Shown piece by piece: positions 1-10,290 of a stretch of DNA of 64,000 bases; positions within the stretch are counted from its first letter, which is position 1; each line of letters begins with the position of its first letter. The translations under genes and the position numbers were made by a program. The notes under the pieces are model-generated. The model ran no database searches. It saw only the letters and a program-made list of their open reading frames with translations, and was not told the origin of the DNA. This stretch comes from Tetmemena sp. SeJ-2015 (taxonomy: Eukaryota; Ciliophora; Spirotrichea; Sporadotrichida; Oxytrichidae), in assembly GCA_027382625.1 (NCBI GenBank), contig JAJKFJ010021078.1, positions 158,907 to 222,906 of the forward strand. The letters run 5' to 3'.

Positions 1-1050
1 CGCCCTGCAAGGTGAGACTGTACGAGGTGAAGTCAATTGAGGGTAGTGCCAGCATCACAATCCGCAAACAGAAGTAGATCTGCCTCTTCGACTACAAGCT
101 AGACATCTACTTCGATGCAGTCCATACCAATGACCCCGACACCAAGGCTATGGGTAGAGTCACCGTAGACGAGTTCAACCAGGACGACGATGACATCGAT
201 ATTGATGTGGTGTGCGAGAAGTAGGAGGAGTTCGTGTTCCAGGTCAAGAAAATTCTGAGAAACTAGGTCAAGAAGCAGATCCTGGGAGTTGTGAACGAGC
301 TCAAGGTTTAGATGAAGTTGATCGACGCTAACGAGGAGAAGATCAGGAGGGATTAAATTGAGAGGGAGGCTGCTCTCAAGTCCTATCAAGAGGCGCAGGA
401 GTCCAAAGGAGATGAGAAGTCACTCATCTTCGAGGAGCAGAAGAGAAAGGAGGCTGAGTTGAAAGAGCGAACAAGGGTGGCATTGGAGCAGCAGCAACAG
501 CAACAACCTTAGAAAGTAGTTAACCAAGTCCAGGGTTAGGGCTCAGTCTGGAATGCAGGCTCTTAAATTGTCATTTCTCATCATGTCATTGATATCGTTG
601 ATGGAATTATGTGGTTTACTTCTGGGAGGAGAAGCAGGTGGGGAAGTGGGCTGATGAGCGCATGAAGGAAGTATTAGGAAGCTTTGTTTACTCATTTGCA
701 GGAGGAGACCTCAAGGTAACTGCTGTTGATAGCATCAAGGGAGAGGCTTCAGTAAGTATCCGCAAGGGCAAGAAGATAGTAGCCTACGACTACAACGCAA
801 AGCTGCAGTGGGAGCTTTCAGCCAAGGACGGAGAGGGCAACGAAGTAGCCAACCTCAAGGGAACTTACGAGATGCCTGAGGTGTCTAACGACATACTAGA
901 TGATGGCGAAGAGTGGGAGGTGAGGAGCTCAGTCAAGGAGGACAAAGGCCAAAACAAAGCTAGGTTCGACAACCACATCAGGAAAGAAGCTCCCAAGGCT
1001 CTGAGGAAAGCGATCAAGGAGCAGTTTGTGGACCTGCTTGCTCAAAAGTG
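1..1050 (+). CDS. AHA1: Aha1-type Hsp90 co-chaperone, two Aha1_N segments, 5' truncated by window edge
   Basis: Activator of Hsp90 ATPase, a cytosolic co-chaperone that binds the Hsp90 middle domain. The reading frame entering at base 12 gives EVKSIEGSASITIRKQKQ, then an acidic and Gln-rich linker (about 200-540). After an IES at 564-616 a second, clearer Aha1_N unit follows: SVWNAGSYFWEEKQVGKW, then VDSIKGEASVSIRKGKK and a basic end, stopping at TGA 1048-1050. Both segments carry the family's 'EGEAS-x-RKGK' core, so the protein has two Aha1_N-like units joined by a linker, whereas the usual layout is one Aha1_N plus an AHSA1 domain. Eight or more TAA/TAG codons in the frame read as Gln. The first unit may be partial; its N-terminus lies outside the window. 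Family call is firm; the tandem architecture is inferred from sequence memory. Confidence 0.85.
564..616. other. IES, 53 bp, pointer TA
   Basis: Frame 0 (1-563) and the frame from 617 disagree. Joining at the TA copies at 564-565 and 617-618 gives AGSYFWEEKQ, which restores the conserved Aha1 W/F-W/F-E-E motif. The insert is A+T-rich with no GT-AG splice ends. Confidence 0.8.
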
Positions 1051-1298
1051 AAGAGTCTCCTTTAGAAAGCAGAATTCTAAGTTAGTATGTTAGTGTAGCC
1101 TTAATTTAATTCAATATTCTAAGCCATCACATTATAATTAATACACTACTATCTCTCTCTGTCCAATTCTTAAAAATCTTGATGTGAATTGACGTGTCCA
1201 TCTGGCGGTTGTTGCATTAGTAAATGTGATATGATGTTTGTCTTTTAAGATTAGGTGTTTGTAGTTTGTGGGTTAAATATGCTATAATAATTAAATTA

Positions 1299-4200
1299 AT
1301 GGCTCTAAATAAGCAAGTGAAGATCTTTGGGTAACTTTTCCCGGAGAGCAGGTACTCCTTCTACTGCAACCACATCAATCGCTACAAAAAGATGCGCCAA
1401 CTTGCCTCTCAAGTAAGTTAACATGAACATTCTAAAAACTCTCCACACTTTGTCTATCTGTCTTTAAGAACTTTTGTCTGACAATTTTCATTATAGAAGT
1501 AGAGCAGCATGCAGATGCCAAAGCTGGACTTGATCCTTGCAGTGGATGACTTGAAGAAGTTCCACGAGGAGAATCTGAGTCTCAACAAGAGCCACTATAC
1601 CATGATGAACAGGGCCACCAAGAACAGGGTGCTCAACTATTTCCAGAACAAGGGAGCCAAGGTGCACTTCAACACCATCACCACCAAGGACCAAGAGTTC
1701 TCTCAGCTAATTGCCGACAACCAGGGCAGCTCCAAAGAGGGAGAACAAGTCCAGGCCATTCCCTATGTAAGTTCTAAGAATAGAGGAGAAAAAGGGTATA
1801 AGGGAGTTATCATTCAAAGTCTATATTTATATGAGAACTGATTTGATGTGTAGAAACTGAGGTACGGAGTGATCCAGTACGAAGACTTGGTGCGAGACTT
1901 GGAGTACTGGGAGACGATGCTTGTGAGCACCATGATGCAGAGGCCGATTAAGACAGTCATTTAGAACGATCAAATCTGGGAACACCAACAGAAGAATCTC
2001 AAGTCAGCTGTAAGTTAATCAATAAACAAACAATATAAAAATAGAAATGATCTCTTCTCCACCTACTTCTACTTTACATTAAAGTGTTAATGAAATGTTT
2101 GTAGTTTGCGATGGCTGCTTTAACAACAAAGAAGGGGGAGTTGGAGACTAAGCTATATGAAAACATAGTCAGCATTCCTCACTATCACAATAAGTGGCTC
2201 ACTATATTCGACAAGGAAAATGAAGCAGAGGTTGTCTAGGAGAACCTAGTCAAGTATCAATAAATCTACCACCCAATTTGGAATATTAAAATAACAATAC
2301 TTATTATAAGAATACCATACTCACTATAATTTAAATGAAAGGATTCCCTTTTTATCCTAGATGAACAGTTAAACCAATATTCAAACCAATAATTCGATTA
2401 TATTGCTGAAAAAGAGTGCTGTGAATTCAGACAAAGCAATCAAGAGTAGATAATTAATAATTTAATTGTTATAACTAACTAAGATTAGCAGCTATGAGTA
2501 TCTTACAGAGATATTAGGTTACCTTGAGATTACTGACTTAGCAGGAAAGACTCAAGACTATCACCACAGAGGTATTTGAAGAAGTGGAAGTGGTGCAGCC
2601 AATCTAATAGCAGCTTGAGTCACTCCACCTCAGCAATAAAGAACGACTGACTGCGGCAGAGGAGGCATAGTAACAGAATAACAATAACAATCTGACGATA
2701 TCAGACAACTCCTCACAAGATATGGGCATCCAGAAATCCCAAAACTCACAAGATGACTTGGTGGAGATCATACAGACTGCAAGTGCAGCAGGATCCAAGA
2801 GAAAGCAGCCAGACACACTCAGCTCATTGAGAGAATAGGCTCTTGCTTCAAAGAGAAGACATCTCGACGACTAGGACAGAACCAACAGAAGCACATAGCC
2901 AAACTCTGAGAAGAAAGACAACGTAAATGAGGATCGAAGATAGCTTCTTACCGCTCAGAATTTGCAAGTCTAGGAGCTGTAGTAGCCTCTCTCATTTACT
3001 GGAAAGCTGGACTTTACTGCAAAGCTGAAGAATAAGTTGTTCTAAGACCAGCTTGCACAATAGAATGGGAACCATCATGGACCAAGTTCCCTTTAAGTGG
3101 AGTTAGGATCGAACAGCAAGACTAATGTGACTAATGATGAGCTTATCATTGATGATGTCAGACAGGCTAATTCTTCACCATCAGATGAAATTGAATCTCT
3201 GTTCTTCAATCGCTCTCCACTTTAGCCCGAGGATTTGATCAAGTCCAGTCCTCCAAATATCGAAGAAGTTAGCAAGAATCAACTTTAGAATAATCAAGAA
3301 GCAAGTACCAGCTAAGAGTACAGATAGGCACTACTTAACTATGATAAGTTCGATTCAACCCCTCCTTAAATAAACCAAAGTAGGACTAATGTAGTTCAAG
3401 GGAGCACTGAGGCTGATTTAGAAGAGGAGAAAGGTGGACAAGGTGAGTGTCAAGATAAAGACCAAATGAGGAAGAGAGCCCTGCTTGAGGTTGCACAAAG
3501 ATAGATACTTCAGGTTAACTAAGCTGATGTCTCATAAGAGCGAAGACCTTTGAATCAATCTTAGAATGAAAATTCCTTCCACATTAACAAAGGAGAGAGG
3601 TCCTAGATTGTGAAGCAGATTCAGAAGAGGATAGTACAGGAGACTATTCTCATCGATCAAAATATCTACATCTCAGTGAAGGATCTTGATACCTTAGCCG
3701 AATATGAGAGTATGCTATTTTTCGATCCTAAGAATCTCCAAAAGCTCAACAAATGGATCTAGCAGGGAAGATATACTTGCCAAGAGCACGTGACAGATGA
3801 TAGACTTACTCTCCGCATCAAGATATTTACTTTCCATCTCTCAGCCAAGTAGTAGGATGATTGCCAAGCGCTACTGAATGAGATAAAATCCTTGAAAGCT
3901 GAAAGAAGGTAAATCAACAAAGAAATCACTCTCTTCTAATTCTTTGTTACCAATATCTTCAATGAACGCACTTAGAGACATGCTTTTGATAAGAACATCT
4001 CTGCTACTTAGTTGCAAAAGTATGCAGACAATCCTGAAAACCTCTTTATTGCGAAAGAAGCCCTGGGAGTCAGAGACTATAAGTAGGGATACTGCTCTTA
4101 TCAACTTGCCTTTACAGAGGAGATGTGCTTTGATGAAGAACCTTAGCGCCACCCTAGCCTCTTCCCTGACAAGCTTTTGCTCTACTGCCCTACTGGGGGT

Positions 4201-4440
4201 GCAGGCTCTCTTGGTGAGTTCTAAATTTGTCCTCTTAAGCGGCGGGAATTGGTGATAGACCAAACTGACGAATTCTCGAACGAGGCTCTTTAGCAATTAG
4301 AGCAGAAGGCTCAGATGTTAAACAACCCTTGCGATTAAGAGGCAATTAGGAAAGAGAAGTACAAATACAAGTACCATGTCGCCCTCCCTGTCAGAGATAA
4401 TCAGGAATATACCGTTTATTTTCCCAAGTTCTTCCAGTGA
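1299..4440 (+). CDS. Unknown 903-aa Gln-rich protein, three introns and two IESs
   Basis: No family recognised. The ATG at 1299 opens MALNKQVKIFGQLFPE. GT-AG introns lie at 1413-1496, 1767-1853 and 2010-2104, each starting GTAAGT and ending TAG. IESs lie at 2245-2355 and 2485-2537. With all five removed the reading frame is uninterrupted to TGA 4438-4440 and the total is exactly 904 codons. The first ~200 residues are mixed charged and globular-looking. Residues ~200-640 are low-complexity, rich in Gln, Asn and Ser. The last ~260 residues look folded again (segments such as LAEYESMLFFDPKNLQKLNK, and a C-terminus ending VYFPKFFQ). Gln is coded mostly by TAA/TAG. The function cannot be inferred; a nuclear or scaffold role would be a guess. 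Confidence 0.8.
2245..2355. other. IES, 111 bp, pointer CCTAG
   Basis: CCTAG occurs at 2245-2249 and 2356-2360. Excision joins VQENL to DEQLNQY and removes an in-frame TGA near 2336. Its length is a multiple of three, so only the TGA betrays it. Confidence 0.8.
2485..2537. other. IES, 53 bp, pointer TTAGCAG
   Basis: The 7-bp repeat TTAGCAG lies at 2485-2491 and 2538-2544. Removal joins IVITNQDQ to QERLKTITTEV and corrects a frame shift. Confidence 0.85.
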
Positions 4441-4588
4441 CTATTATTGTTTGTATATCTAAACTTGCACTATGAACCACTTATAGCTCTTAATTTTATT
4501 CTAATTTTCATTCTACTTTGGTCATTACCTTATTTTTGTCTCTTCACTTCAAATTAACTAAATTTGGAAGGAGAACTTCTCTGAGCTC

Positions 4589-5281
4589 ATGGAAATAACC
4601 GCCGATGGGAAAATAAACATCGATTAGACCCTCGCAACTCGCAAACTTCTGATGAGTCACTTGAACGATAACGTTTTCTAAAATTTGGACCGCCTGCTTT
4701 CTCTCAAATCCTACGATGAAGATATGAAGTTCCACAAGAATAAACTCACTCAGCCCAAGAAACAGTAAATCGCTTAAGAACTGATAGAAGACTCACTCAA
4801 GTCCAAGGATAAGTCTGAAAAGGGCGAGGAATAGTCAGAAAGTAAGCCATTTAGCGACGAGCAGATTGCAGAATAGAACAAGGACGTGTATCAAAGCATC
4901 GATAAGATATTAATCGCTCACAGGAACACTAAGTTCTTCTTGTTCGTGATGAGCTGGCAATTCTTCCTGGCTTACTTCCTCATCAAGAAATTCTGCTAGG
5001 GCCTCTTCCTTTACTACATCTACAAGAAGGGCAAGAGCGGAGTTCTACCCATCCCCATCCAACTTCCAAACGCTTAAAACTAAACCCAAGGCTAAGCTAA
5101 CTAGCAAAGTTCATAGTAGGTTAACGCAGCAAACTTTCAAAGACAGATGCAAGCCTTGAGTTATCAGCAATAACAGCATTAACTAGCAGCTACAGAGGTA
5201 ATAAATGGTTCAACAATAAACCCCTAATCCATCCTAATGAAAAGAAAAATCGCTTCTTCATCAAAGATTGATAATTCTTGA
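4589..5281 (+). CDS. Small Gln-rich protein with one hydrophobic hairpin
   Basis: Unrecognised protein of about 230 aa. The frame from ATG 4589 is open to TGA 5279-5281 with TAA/TAG read as Gln. It starts MEITADGKINIDQTLATRK. A charged Lys/Glu/Gln stretch (residues ~50-105) precedes one long hydrophobic segment (about residues 115-150: FFLFVMSWQFFLAYFLIKK then GLFLYYIY). This could be one or two membrane passes. The tail is Gln/Asn-rich. It starts only ~150 bp after the upstream gene's stop on the same strand. The frame is also open upstream of the chosen ATG (codons for IWKENFSEL), so an upstream exon or MDS cannot be excluded. No IES was needed. Function unknown; membrane location is inferred. 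Confidence 0.55.
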
Positions 5282-5478
5282 ATTTCAAATTCGTCTTTCT
5301 TTTGATTTAACTCGAGATCAAAATTATCGAATATAAATAGATTGAAGAAGAAAAAGAAGAAATGAATAGTGCTGTATTAATTATTCATCTCATGTTAAAA
5401 ACTTTGATTATCACAGAAATAGAGGCAACTAAATCAACATCAGCATAGTTACATGTGTGTGCAATATTTATTTCGACA

Positions 5479-8400
5479 ATGGATAATAGCTTGTATGCGA
5501 CAACACCTTCCTAAAATTAATTTGCTTTCGGACAGACTCCTCCCGCAAGTGTACAGGTAAAATCTTCCACCTCCATCCCCACTGGTTCGAAGCTTTTCGG
5601 TCTCAAAAATTAGCGTTAGTAATACACCCCTAGTTATCTCCAACAGAAGTTGCTGATTAAGCTCCAAAAACAAAACAGCAGAAATGACCTGCACAGTAGT
5701 TCGAGTGGCGGTGCTGGGGTCCCTTCAAACACTGGTGTTAGTGGAAACCAGATTTCTCTTCCAGCAATTCCCTCGATAAGAAATTTATTACAGTCTTACT
5801 TATCTTGCATTATAAATTATCGATCAACAACAGTTTGACTACGGCAGCTACTGGATTGAGTTCGATGGACTAGTCTCAGAAACCGTTTCCTGGAGGAGCC
5901 ATGCGCAAAACTAGTGCCAACAGCTTAACACGGGTAGGGCACCATTTGCAGGACTCCAATTCTATCACGAGAGACAGCCAAAAGCTGAAAGCAAAAACCA
6001 TTCAAGATTCTAATTCAAAATCAGTGTAAGTGTCACTCACTATCTTATTCTAATTTGCTTGAGAGCTTCAACCGGTAAGGGACTTACAAGCAAATAATGT
6101 CAATCAATAAATCCAACAAGTCAATTGGCAAGGGCAATTAGAGAAATTGCTAATCTATGATAGTATTTCACTATTTACATGTTGTTGAATACAGAGCAGC
6201 GATCTTCGCTAACCTAGGACGCATCTGCGATGTAGAACTTCTTAAATAGCCAAATGGATGCCTCGAGGCAGAAGTCGAATTCGAGAGACAGGAACTAGCG
6301 AATCTAAGAAGGAGTGCTTCAAAATATTCAAGAGCAGAATGAATCAAACCACTCCTCCATCAAAGCGTAATTGCTGAGACATAACCCACTCCCCAATTTT
6401 CACACGAGTAAGACCTCAACCAAGTCGTTTGGCTCAGTCCAAGCATTTGCTGCTAACACTAATGCTCTATATGAGTATGATCATAATAGCTTTTGTAAAT
6501 TTAAATGTCGGGACAGTTAGGTAAAGTAATGAGGACAGAATCGCTATAATCCTAAATATGCTGCAACCAAAATCCAATTCGAAAAAGTCATTTGTCAGTA
6601 CGAATGAAGAACCTACTGGCTCCCAAGAAAGAAGAAAATAAACATAGACAATTGAGAGCAATCAATCAAACATAGAGAAGCCACAGCCCTCTTCTTCGCC
6701 TTTTTAATGGCCCTAGATACAAATATTTGGAATTTATGATGGCCACGGTGGTGTTGCTTGTGCAGACTACCTGAAAGAGAATCTTCATAACAGGATAATT
6801 AGAAACCCCAATTTTCCGAATGAAATTAACGCTGCTATTATAGCAGGGTCCAAGGAGTGTGATCAAGAGTTCATCTAGCGTATCTAAGAAGAATATCAAA
6901 GCTTTGTTTTCTTTATTTTACTGGACTATCAATATCAGAAAAGTGTTAATTCTCTAAACGAAAAAAGAGAGAACGGGACAGCTCAGGTGAATCGAGCGGG
7001 CTCGTGTGGGATTCTTCTGATGAGCGTTAATAAAGACGTCTATATAATAAATGTAGGTGACAGCTGAGCCATCATGTCACAAGGGCAAGTAATCCAACAG
7101 ATAAGCACCGACCACAAACCGACTGATAAGACTGAGTTCGACCGCATCAACTAGAATGGCTTATCAATCCCTTAATAGGAATTTTATTCGAATTAGTTTA
7201 GAATGGAGGCAAGATATATCAGTCGTCTACAGTTTTCGTGAATGGATAGCCTACACAGCAGATAAGGCAGGCTATCATATAAAAATACACGCAAGTTCAA
7301 GAGAAAGACTAGGACAACCCATTTATAGGACCGTACAGAGTTTTCCCCGGAAAGTTGTCGGTTACAAGAACATTTGGTGATATAGAAGCTAAGCTCAGAG
7401 AATTGTAAATTGCATTTCTTAAATGTTCTAATCTAATTTGGAGGGAAAGATGGAGTAGTAGTGTGCGAGCCAGAGATAATAGAGATGAAGAATGGGGGAG
7501 AGCAGCTAGAGTACATTTTGATGGGTAGCGATGGAATTTTCGACAGACTGACGAACGAAGATATAGGGACCATGGCTTGGAGAGTTATTAGGAAGTACGA
7601 GAATAATCCAAAAGTCAGCATTCATACTATTTGCGGGAAAATCGCAGATGAGGTTATCATCCAAGCTGCAGTCAATAAATCCATCGACAACCTCTCTGTG
7701 GTTGTTGTGGCTTTTCAGAAATTTAACTTGTAATTTGAAAATATCGATCAAATTATAAGAGTATCTGGATTCGAAGAGAATGGGGAAAGGATCCGCAGAG
7801 CAGTTACTCTCGCCAATTGACTACGACAGAATATAAAGTAAGAAGAGGAAATCAAATAATTAATAATGAATTTGCTTATAATTACACTTGCTAAATAATT
7901 AAGCGCCGCCAATTAACCACTTGATAAAGCTGAACAGCGGAATGACCTTGAACTCTAAGAAGATATACATGCGGCTTCACTAGAACGGCCAGAAGTCAAG
8001 AAACATCATGACTTCCATTAACTCTAACTCAAATAACTCTGCTCAACTCAACTCCATATAAAAACCTTTAGATATATTATTATTAAATTTTCCTAGCAGC
8101 AAGATGACATAGAAGCTTAGAAGTTAAAGGTGTAGGAGAGATTGAATCTTTATAAAATGAAGCACCAAAACCTTGCACTCAATACCTCTGGAGGACTTCT
8201 TCAAGACAACTCCTTGAGATAGTAGCTCTAAATTTTAACTATCTTTTTCCTCTATTAGCACTCATCCAATGATCAATTGGTACTCCCTCAAATGCCCACA
8301 AGTCTTACTTAAAACTAACTTATAGGTAAGAAGCCTCAGACTTCGCAGAACTCCTCCATCAACTTTCTCATGAACTCTTCCCTCAAGTCGCAACCTAACG

Positions 8401-8555
8401 CCCCACTCTTGCTCGGGCAAGGCAGCTCTGGAAACCCCCCTCCAATTTTACAAACTATGACACCTAACAACAACAGAAGTTACTACGCCACTGCAAATTC
8501 TCCAGCTCAGAACCAAACGCCCAAGTTACTCACTGTAAAGCGAGCCTTAATTTGA
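5479..8555 (+). CDS. PP2C-family Ser/Thr protein phosphatase cut by eleven IESs
   Basis: Metal-dependent phosphoprotein phosphatase (PPM/PP2C). ATG 5479 starts MDNSLYATTPSQNQ. With eleven IESs excised the gene is exactly 861 codons, ending KLLTVKRALI-TGA at 8553-8555. The N-terminal ~300 residues are Ser/Gln/Asn-rich and disordered. The catalytic domain shows GIYDGHGG (about 6733), GSCGILLMSVNKDVYIINVGDS, DHKPTDKTEF, then (after IES removal) YRVFPGKLSVTRTFGD, GSDGIFDRL and SIDNLSVVVV, the ordered PP2C metal and phosphate motifs. A Ser/Gln-rich C-terminal tail of ~250 residues follows. Odd point: the canonical GDSRA has a TGA at 7065-7067 where Arg is expected. The family call is secure; substrate and location are unknown. 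Confidence 0.9.
5773..5819. other. IES, 47 bp, pointer TCGAT
   Basis: TCGAT lies at 5773-5777 and 5820-5824. Excision reads LPAIPSINNSLTTAATG in one frame; without it a TGA follows. Confidence 0.8.
6007..6046. other. IES, 40 bp, pointer ATTCTAATT
   Basis: The 9-bp repeat lies at 6007-6015 and 6047-6055. Removal joins TIQDSN to LLESFNRQGTYKQ. Confidence 0.85.
6136..6187. other. IES, 52 bp, pointer AAT
   Basis: AAT lies at 6136-6138 and 6188-6190. Excision joins SIGKGN to TEQRSSLTQDAS. The pointer is short, but frame and sense fit. Confidence 0.65.
6471..6528. other. IES, 58 bp, pointer ATGAG
   Basis: ATGAG lies at 6471-6475 and 6529-6533. Excision joins NTNALYE to DRIAIILNMLQ and bypasses a TGA. 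Confidence 0.65.
6892..6930. other. IES, 39 bp, pointer AATATCA
   Basis: The 7-bp repeat lies at 6892-6898 and 6931-6937. In-frame insert of 13 codons (hydrophobic FVFFILL) in the PP2C domain; removal gives QEEYQKSVNSLNEK. Confidence 0.8.
7065..7067 (+). other. In-frame TGA at the PP2C GDS-R-A motif
   Basis: The codon between GDS and AIMSQG is TGA, where PP2Cs have Arg. TGA is one substitution from AGA or CGA. It may be a base-call error or a real lesion. Confidence 0.7.
7152..7198. other. IES, 47 bp, pointer TAGAATGG
   Basis: The 8-bp repeat lies at 7152-7159 and 7199-7206. Removal gives DRINQNGGKIYQSSTVF and puts the downstream YRVFPGKLSVTRTFGD motif in frame. Confidence 0.92.
7401..7434. 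other. IES, 34 bp, pointer AATT
   Basis: AATT lies at 7401-7404 and 7435-7438. Excision joins GDIEAKLRE to FGGKDGVVVCEPE. Confidence 0.8.
7732..7750. other. Very short IES, 19 bp, pointer AATT
   Basis: AATT lies at 7732-7735 and 7751-7754. Excision moves the frame so that FNL runs into QLQEYLDSKRMGKGSAEQ and on to the next MDS. Without it the frame ends at TGA 7818. Confidence 0.6.
7811..7906. other. IES, 96 bp, pointer CGCCAATT
   Basis: The 8-bp repeat lies at 7811-7818 and 7907-7914. Joins AEQLLSPI to NHLIKLNSGMTLNSKK. Confidence 0.8.
8053..8090. other. IES, 38 bp, pointer TCC
   Basis: TCC lies at 8053-8055 and 8091-8093. Joins NSAQLNS to QQQDDIEAQKLK in frame. Confidence 0.6.
8226..8249. 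other. Probable short IES, 24 bp, pointer CTCTA
   Basis: CTCTA lies at 8226-8230 and 8250-8254. The insert is in frame and has no stop, so only its T-rich hydrophobic translation and the direct repeat support it. Confidence 0.45.
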
Positions 8556-8915
8556 CTTCTCACCTCCCGATTAACTGCTGCTTTACTGCCAGCTCTACTG
8601 ATTACTTTTGAAGCACTGTAAATACTAACTATAACAACACATATTGACGCACATTATATATATTAAGAGGATAATAACAAACTTAAGCACTTTAGGAACT
8701 AACTTGTTTTAAACACACAAATTATTCATTTGGATAGATACACACACCAAACTCTCATTATTATTACAAAGCTATGAATACTAAATTTTATTTCATTTTA
8801 ATAAATTATTTGAAAATAAAAGCCACTGAGTGAGAATTAGGCTCATGAAATTAATGATCTAATTAATCACTCCTTACTATCATCCCTTTATATAAGCGCT
8901 ACTTAATTTCTGCTT
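8556..8915. other. Intergenic, convergent gene ends
   Basis: A+T-rich spacer between the ends of the PP2C gene (plus) and the ThiF-like gene (minus). No coding frame, RNA gene or repeat seen. Confidence 0.6.
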
Positions 8916-10080
8916 TCATATTTGAGCTACCTCCTCAACTTAAGCTTTCTTCTCTGCCTCTTCTTGATCTAGTTACAGTTGCTCTAACCTCTTTCTCTCT
9001 GCCTCCTCCTTTTCTACTTGCCTTTACTCCCATTTTGAGGGATGCTGGGTCTATTCATAGTCGTTGCAGAAAAGACACTTGTCTTCTCTAGGAACTGGAT
9101 ACTGGAATGAGTCTCCACTGTTTACAGTCATAATGAACCTACTCTGGATGGGCACTTCTGGATCTGCGATGAGCCAAGTAGAGAAACGAGCTACCATCAT
9201 CTGAGCACACATCACGCATAGGTAACTATTCGATTGCCCAATAGGGTTATTGTTTCGAGGGATGAACTCTAAATTCTCTACTTCTTCTATTAAACTTGGA
9301 AGCAACTTATTATCATTACATTTAAGATCGATTGTAATTACAGATAAATATGAAATAAAGAATAGCGAGGATCTCTGGGTCGTAGGTATCTGCAGAACAG
9401 GAGAGACAGGATTCACCAGGCAAGAAGAAGTCCACTGTCAGCTGCTAAGAAAACGTACCTCCGAAACATTTATTGTACAATAATAATATTAAGAATATCT
9501 TAACTCCTTAGATGAGAGGAATTTCCCTTTTTAGGCAGAGTGCCTGCACAGCTGCGTCAAAATAGTCACCACATCTATCATATTGAAGACCACTGTCGCT
9601 TCCTTGCTGAGCTCAACAATCTTCGGCCAGTTTTACATAGCACACATGTCAAAAGCCTCAACAACCAAACTCGGAATTAATTAATTTCTTACCTTTTCAA
9701 ACCATGTTTGGGTTGATCAAATGACTCTCAAGAATCCTATCTTTGGCCACCTGCACTTTCCTCTTGCCCACGTCACTGTGAGTGAACAGTACCTGCCTGT
9801 TCAGATTAGAGATATCGACTACGTCTTTGTCTATCAAAATCAGTTTCGCTACTCCAAGACGAGCAAGGCCAAGAGCCACTGAGCATCCCAACCCACCGGT
9901 TCCCAGCAAAAGGCAAACTGAGCTTTCTACTTTCTCCTGCTTCCAGTTCTGAATCCTCCTCTGTCGATCAAAGGGATCTGCACTTTAGCTCGGCACTGAG
10001 ATGTCATTCTATTACTCTAGAGAAGCATGTTAGTTCTCTAATGTGTCTTATTGTTGTTCTCTATTGGAAATCGACTCCAT
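8916..10080 (-). CDS. ThiF/E1-like ATP-dependent activating enzyme with zinc CxxC pairs
   Basis: Adenylating enzyme of the ThiF/MoeB/UBA family, which activates a ubiquitin-like or sulphur-carrier C-terminus with ATP. Start ATG is at 10080-10078 (MESISNREQQQD). The nucleotide-binding Rossmann motif is LLGTGGLGCSVALGLARLG, followed by LILIDKDVVDISNLNRQVLF, the family's DxD..SNLNRQ signature. Later come FNMIDV..YFDAAVQALCLK and IPLIQGGTF. The pair CLSC (about 9425) and CLFC (about 9069) are placed like the zinc cysteines of UBA5/MoeB. The C-terminus is a charged helix (EKEEAERKRLEQLQL) ending TGA 8918-8916. IESs interrupt it at 9663-9699 and 9459-9503, possibly also 9315-9336. One base appears missing near 9569 (GG for GGG). 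Which UBL it serves cannot be told. Confidence 0.85.
9315..9336. other. Possible short IES, 22 bp, pointer TGTAAT (minus)
   Basis: ATTACA on plus at 9315-9320 and 9337-9342. Removal puts DPEILAIL in frame with NKLLPSLIEEVENLEF, but leaves a hydrophobic stretch, so the true junction may be wider. Confidence 0.4.
9459..9503. other. IES, 45 bp, pointer GGAG (minus)
   Basis: CTCC on plus at 9459-9462 and 9504-9507. Excision joins EIPLIQG to GTFSQQLTVDFF, the conserved 'GGT' turn of E1-like enzymes. Confidence 0.85.
9663..9699. other. IES, 37 bp, pointer TGGTT (minus)
   Basis: AACCA on plus at 9663-9667 and 9700-9704. Joins LINPNMV to VEAFDMCAMQNW. Confidence 0.8.
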
Positions 10081-10290
10081 TGTAAGTTGAAATTAAATGT
10101 GAAGAATTATTTTACTGATAAGAATAGAACTCAGTCTCTATTTCATTGTATAGTAGGATAGTATTATGCTGATTGGTATCTTTGTGAATTTAATCCCTGC
10201 TTTCAAACCAATTATAGTATTAAATATGGAAGAATCTTCTACTATTAAACTTATTTCCATAAATAGTCTAATGAACTATTACTCTTCTAT

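Noticed and set aside
99..389. Minus-strand Leu-rich open frame
   Set aside because: Shadow of the Aha1 gene; the plus frame has clear family motifs and Gln-coded TAA/TAG.
6022..6191. Single 170-bp IES with CAG pointer
   Set aside because: The middle codes NLLESFNRQGTYKQ in frame, so two smaller IESs (6007-6046 and 6136-6187) explain the region better.
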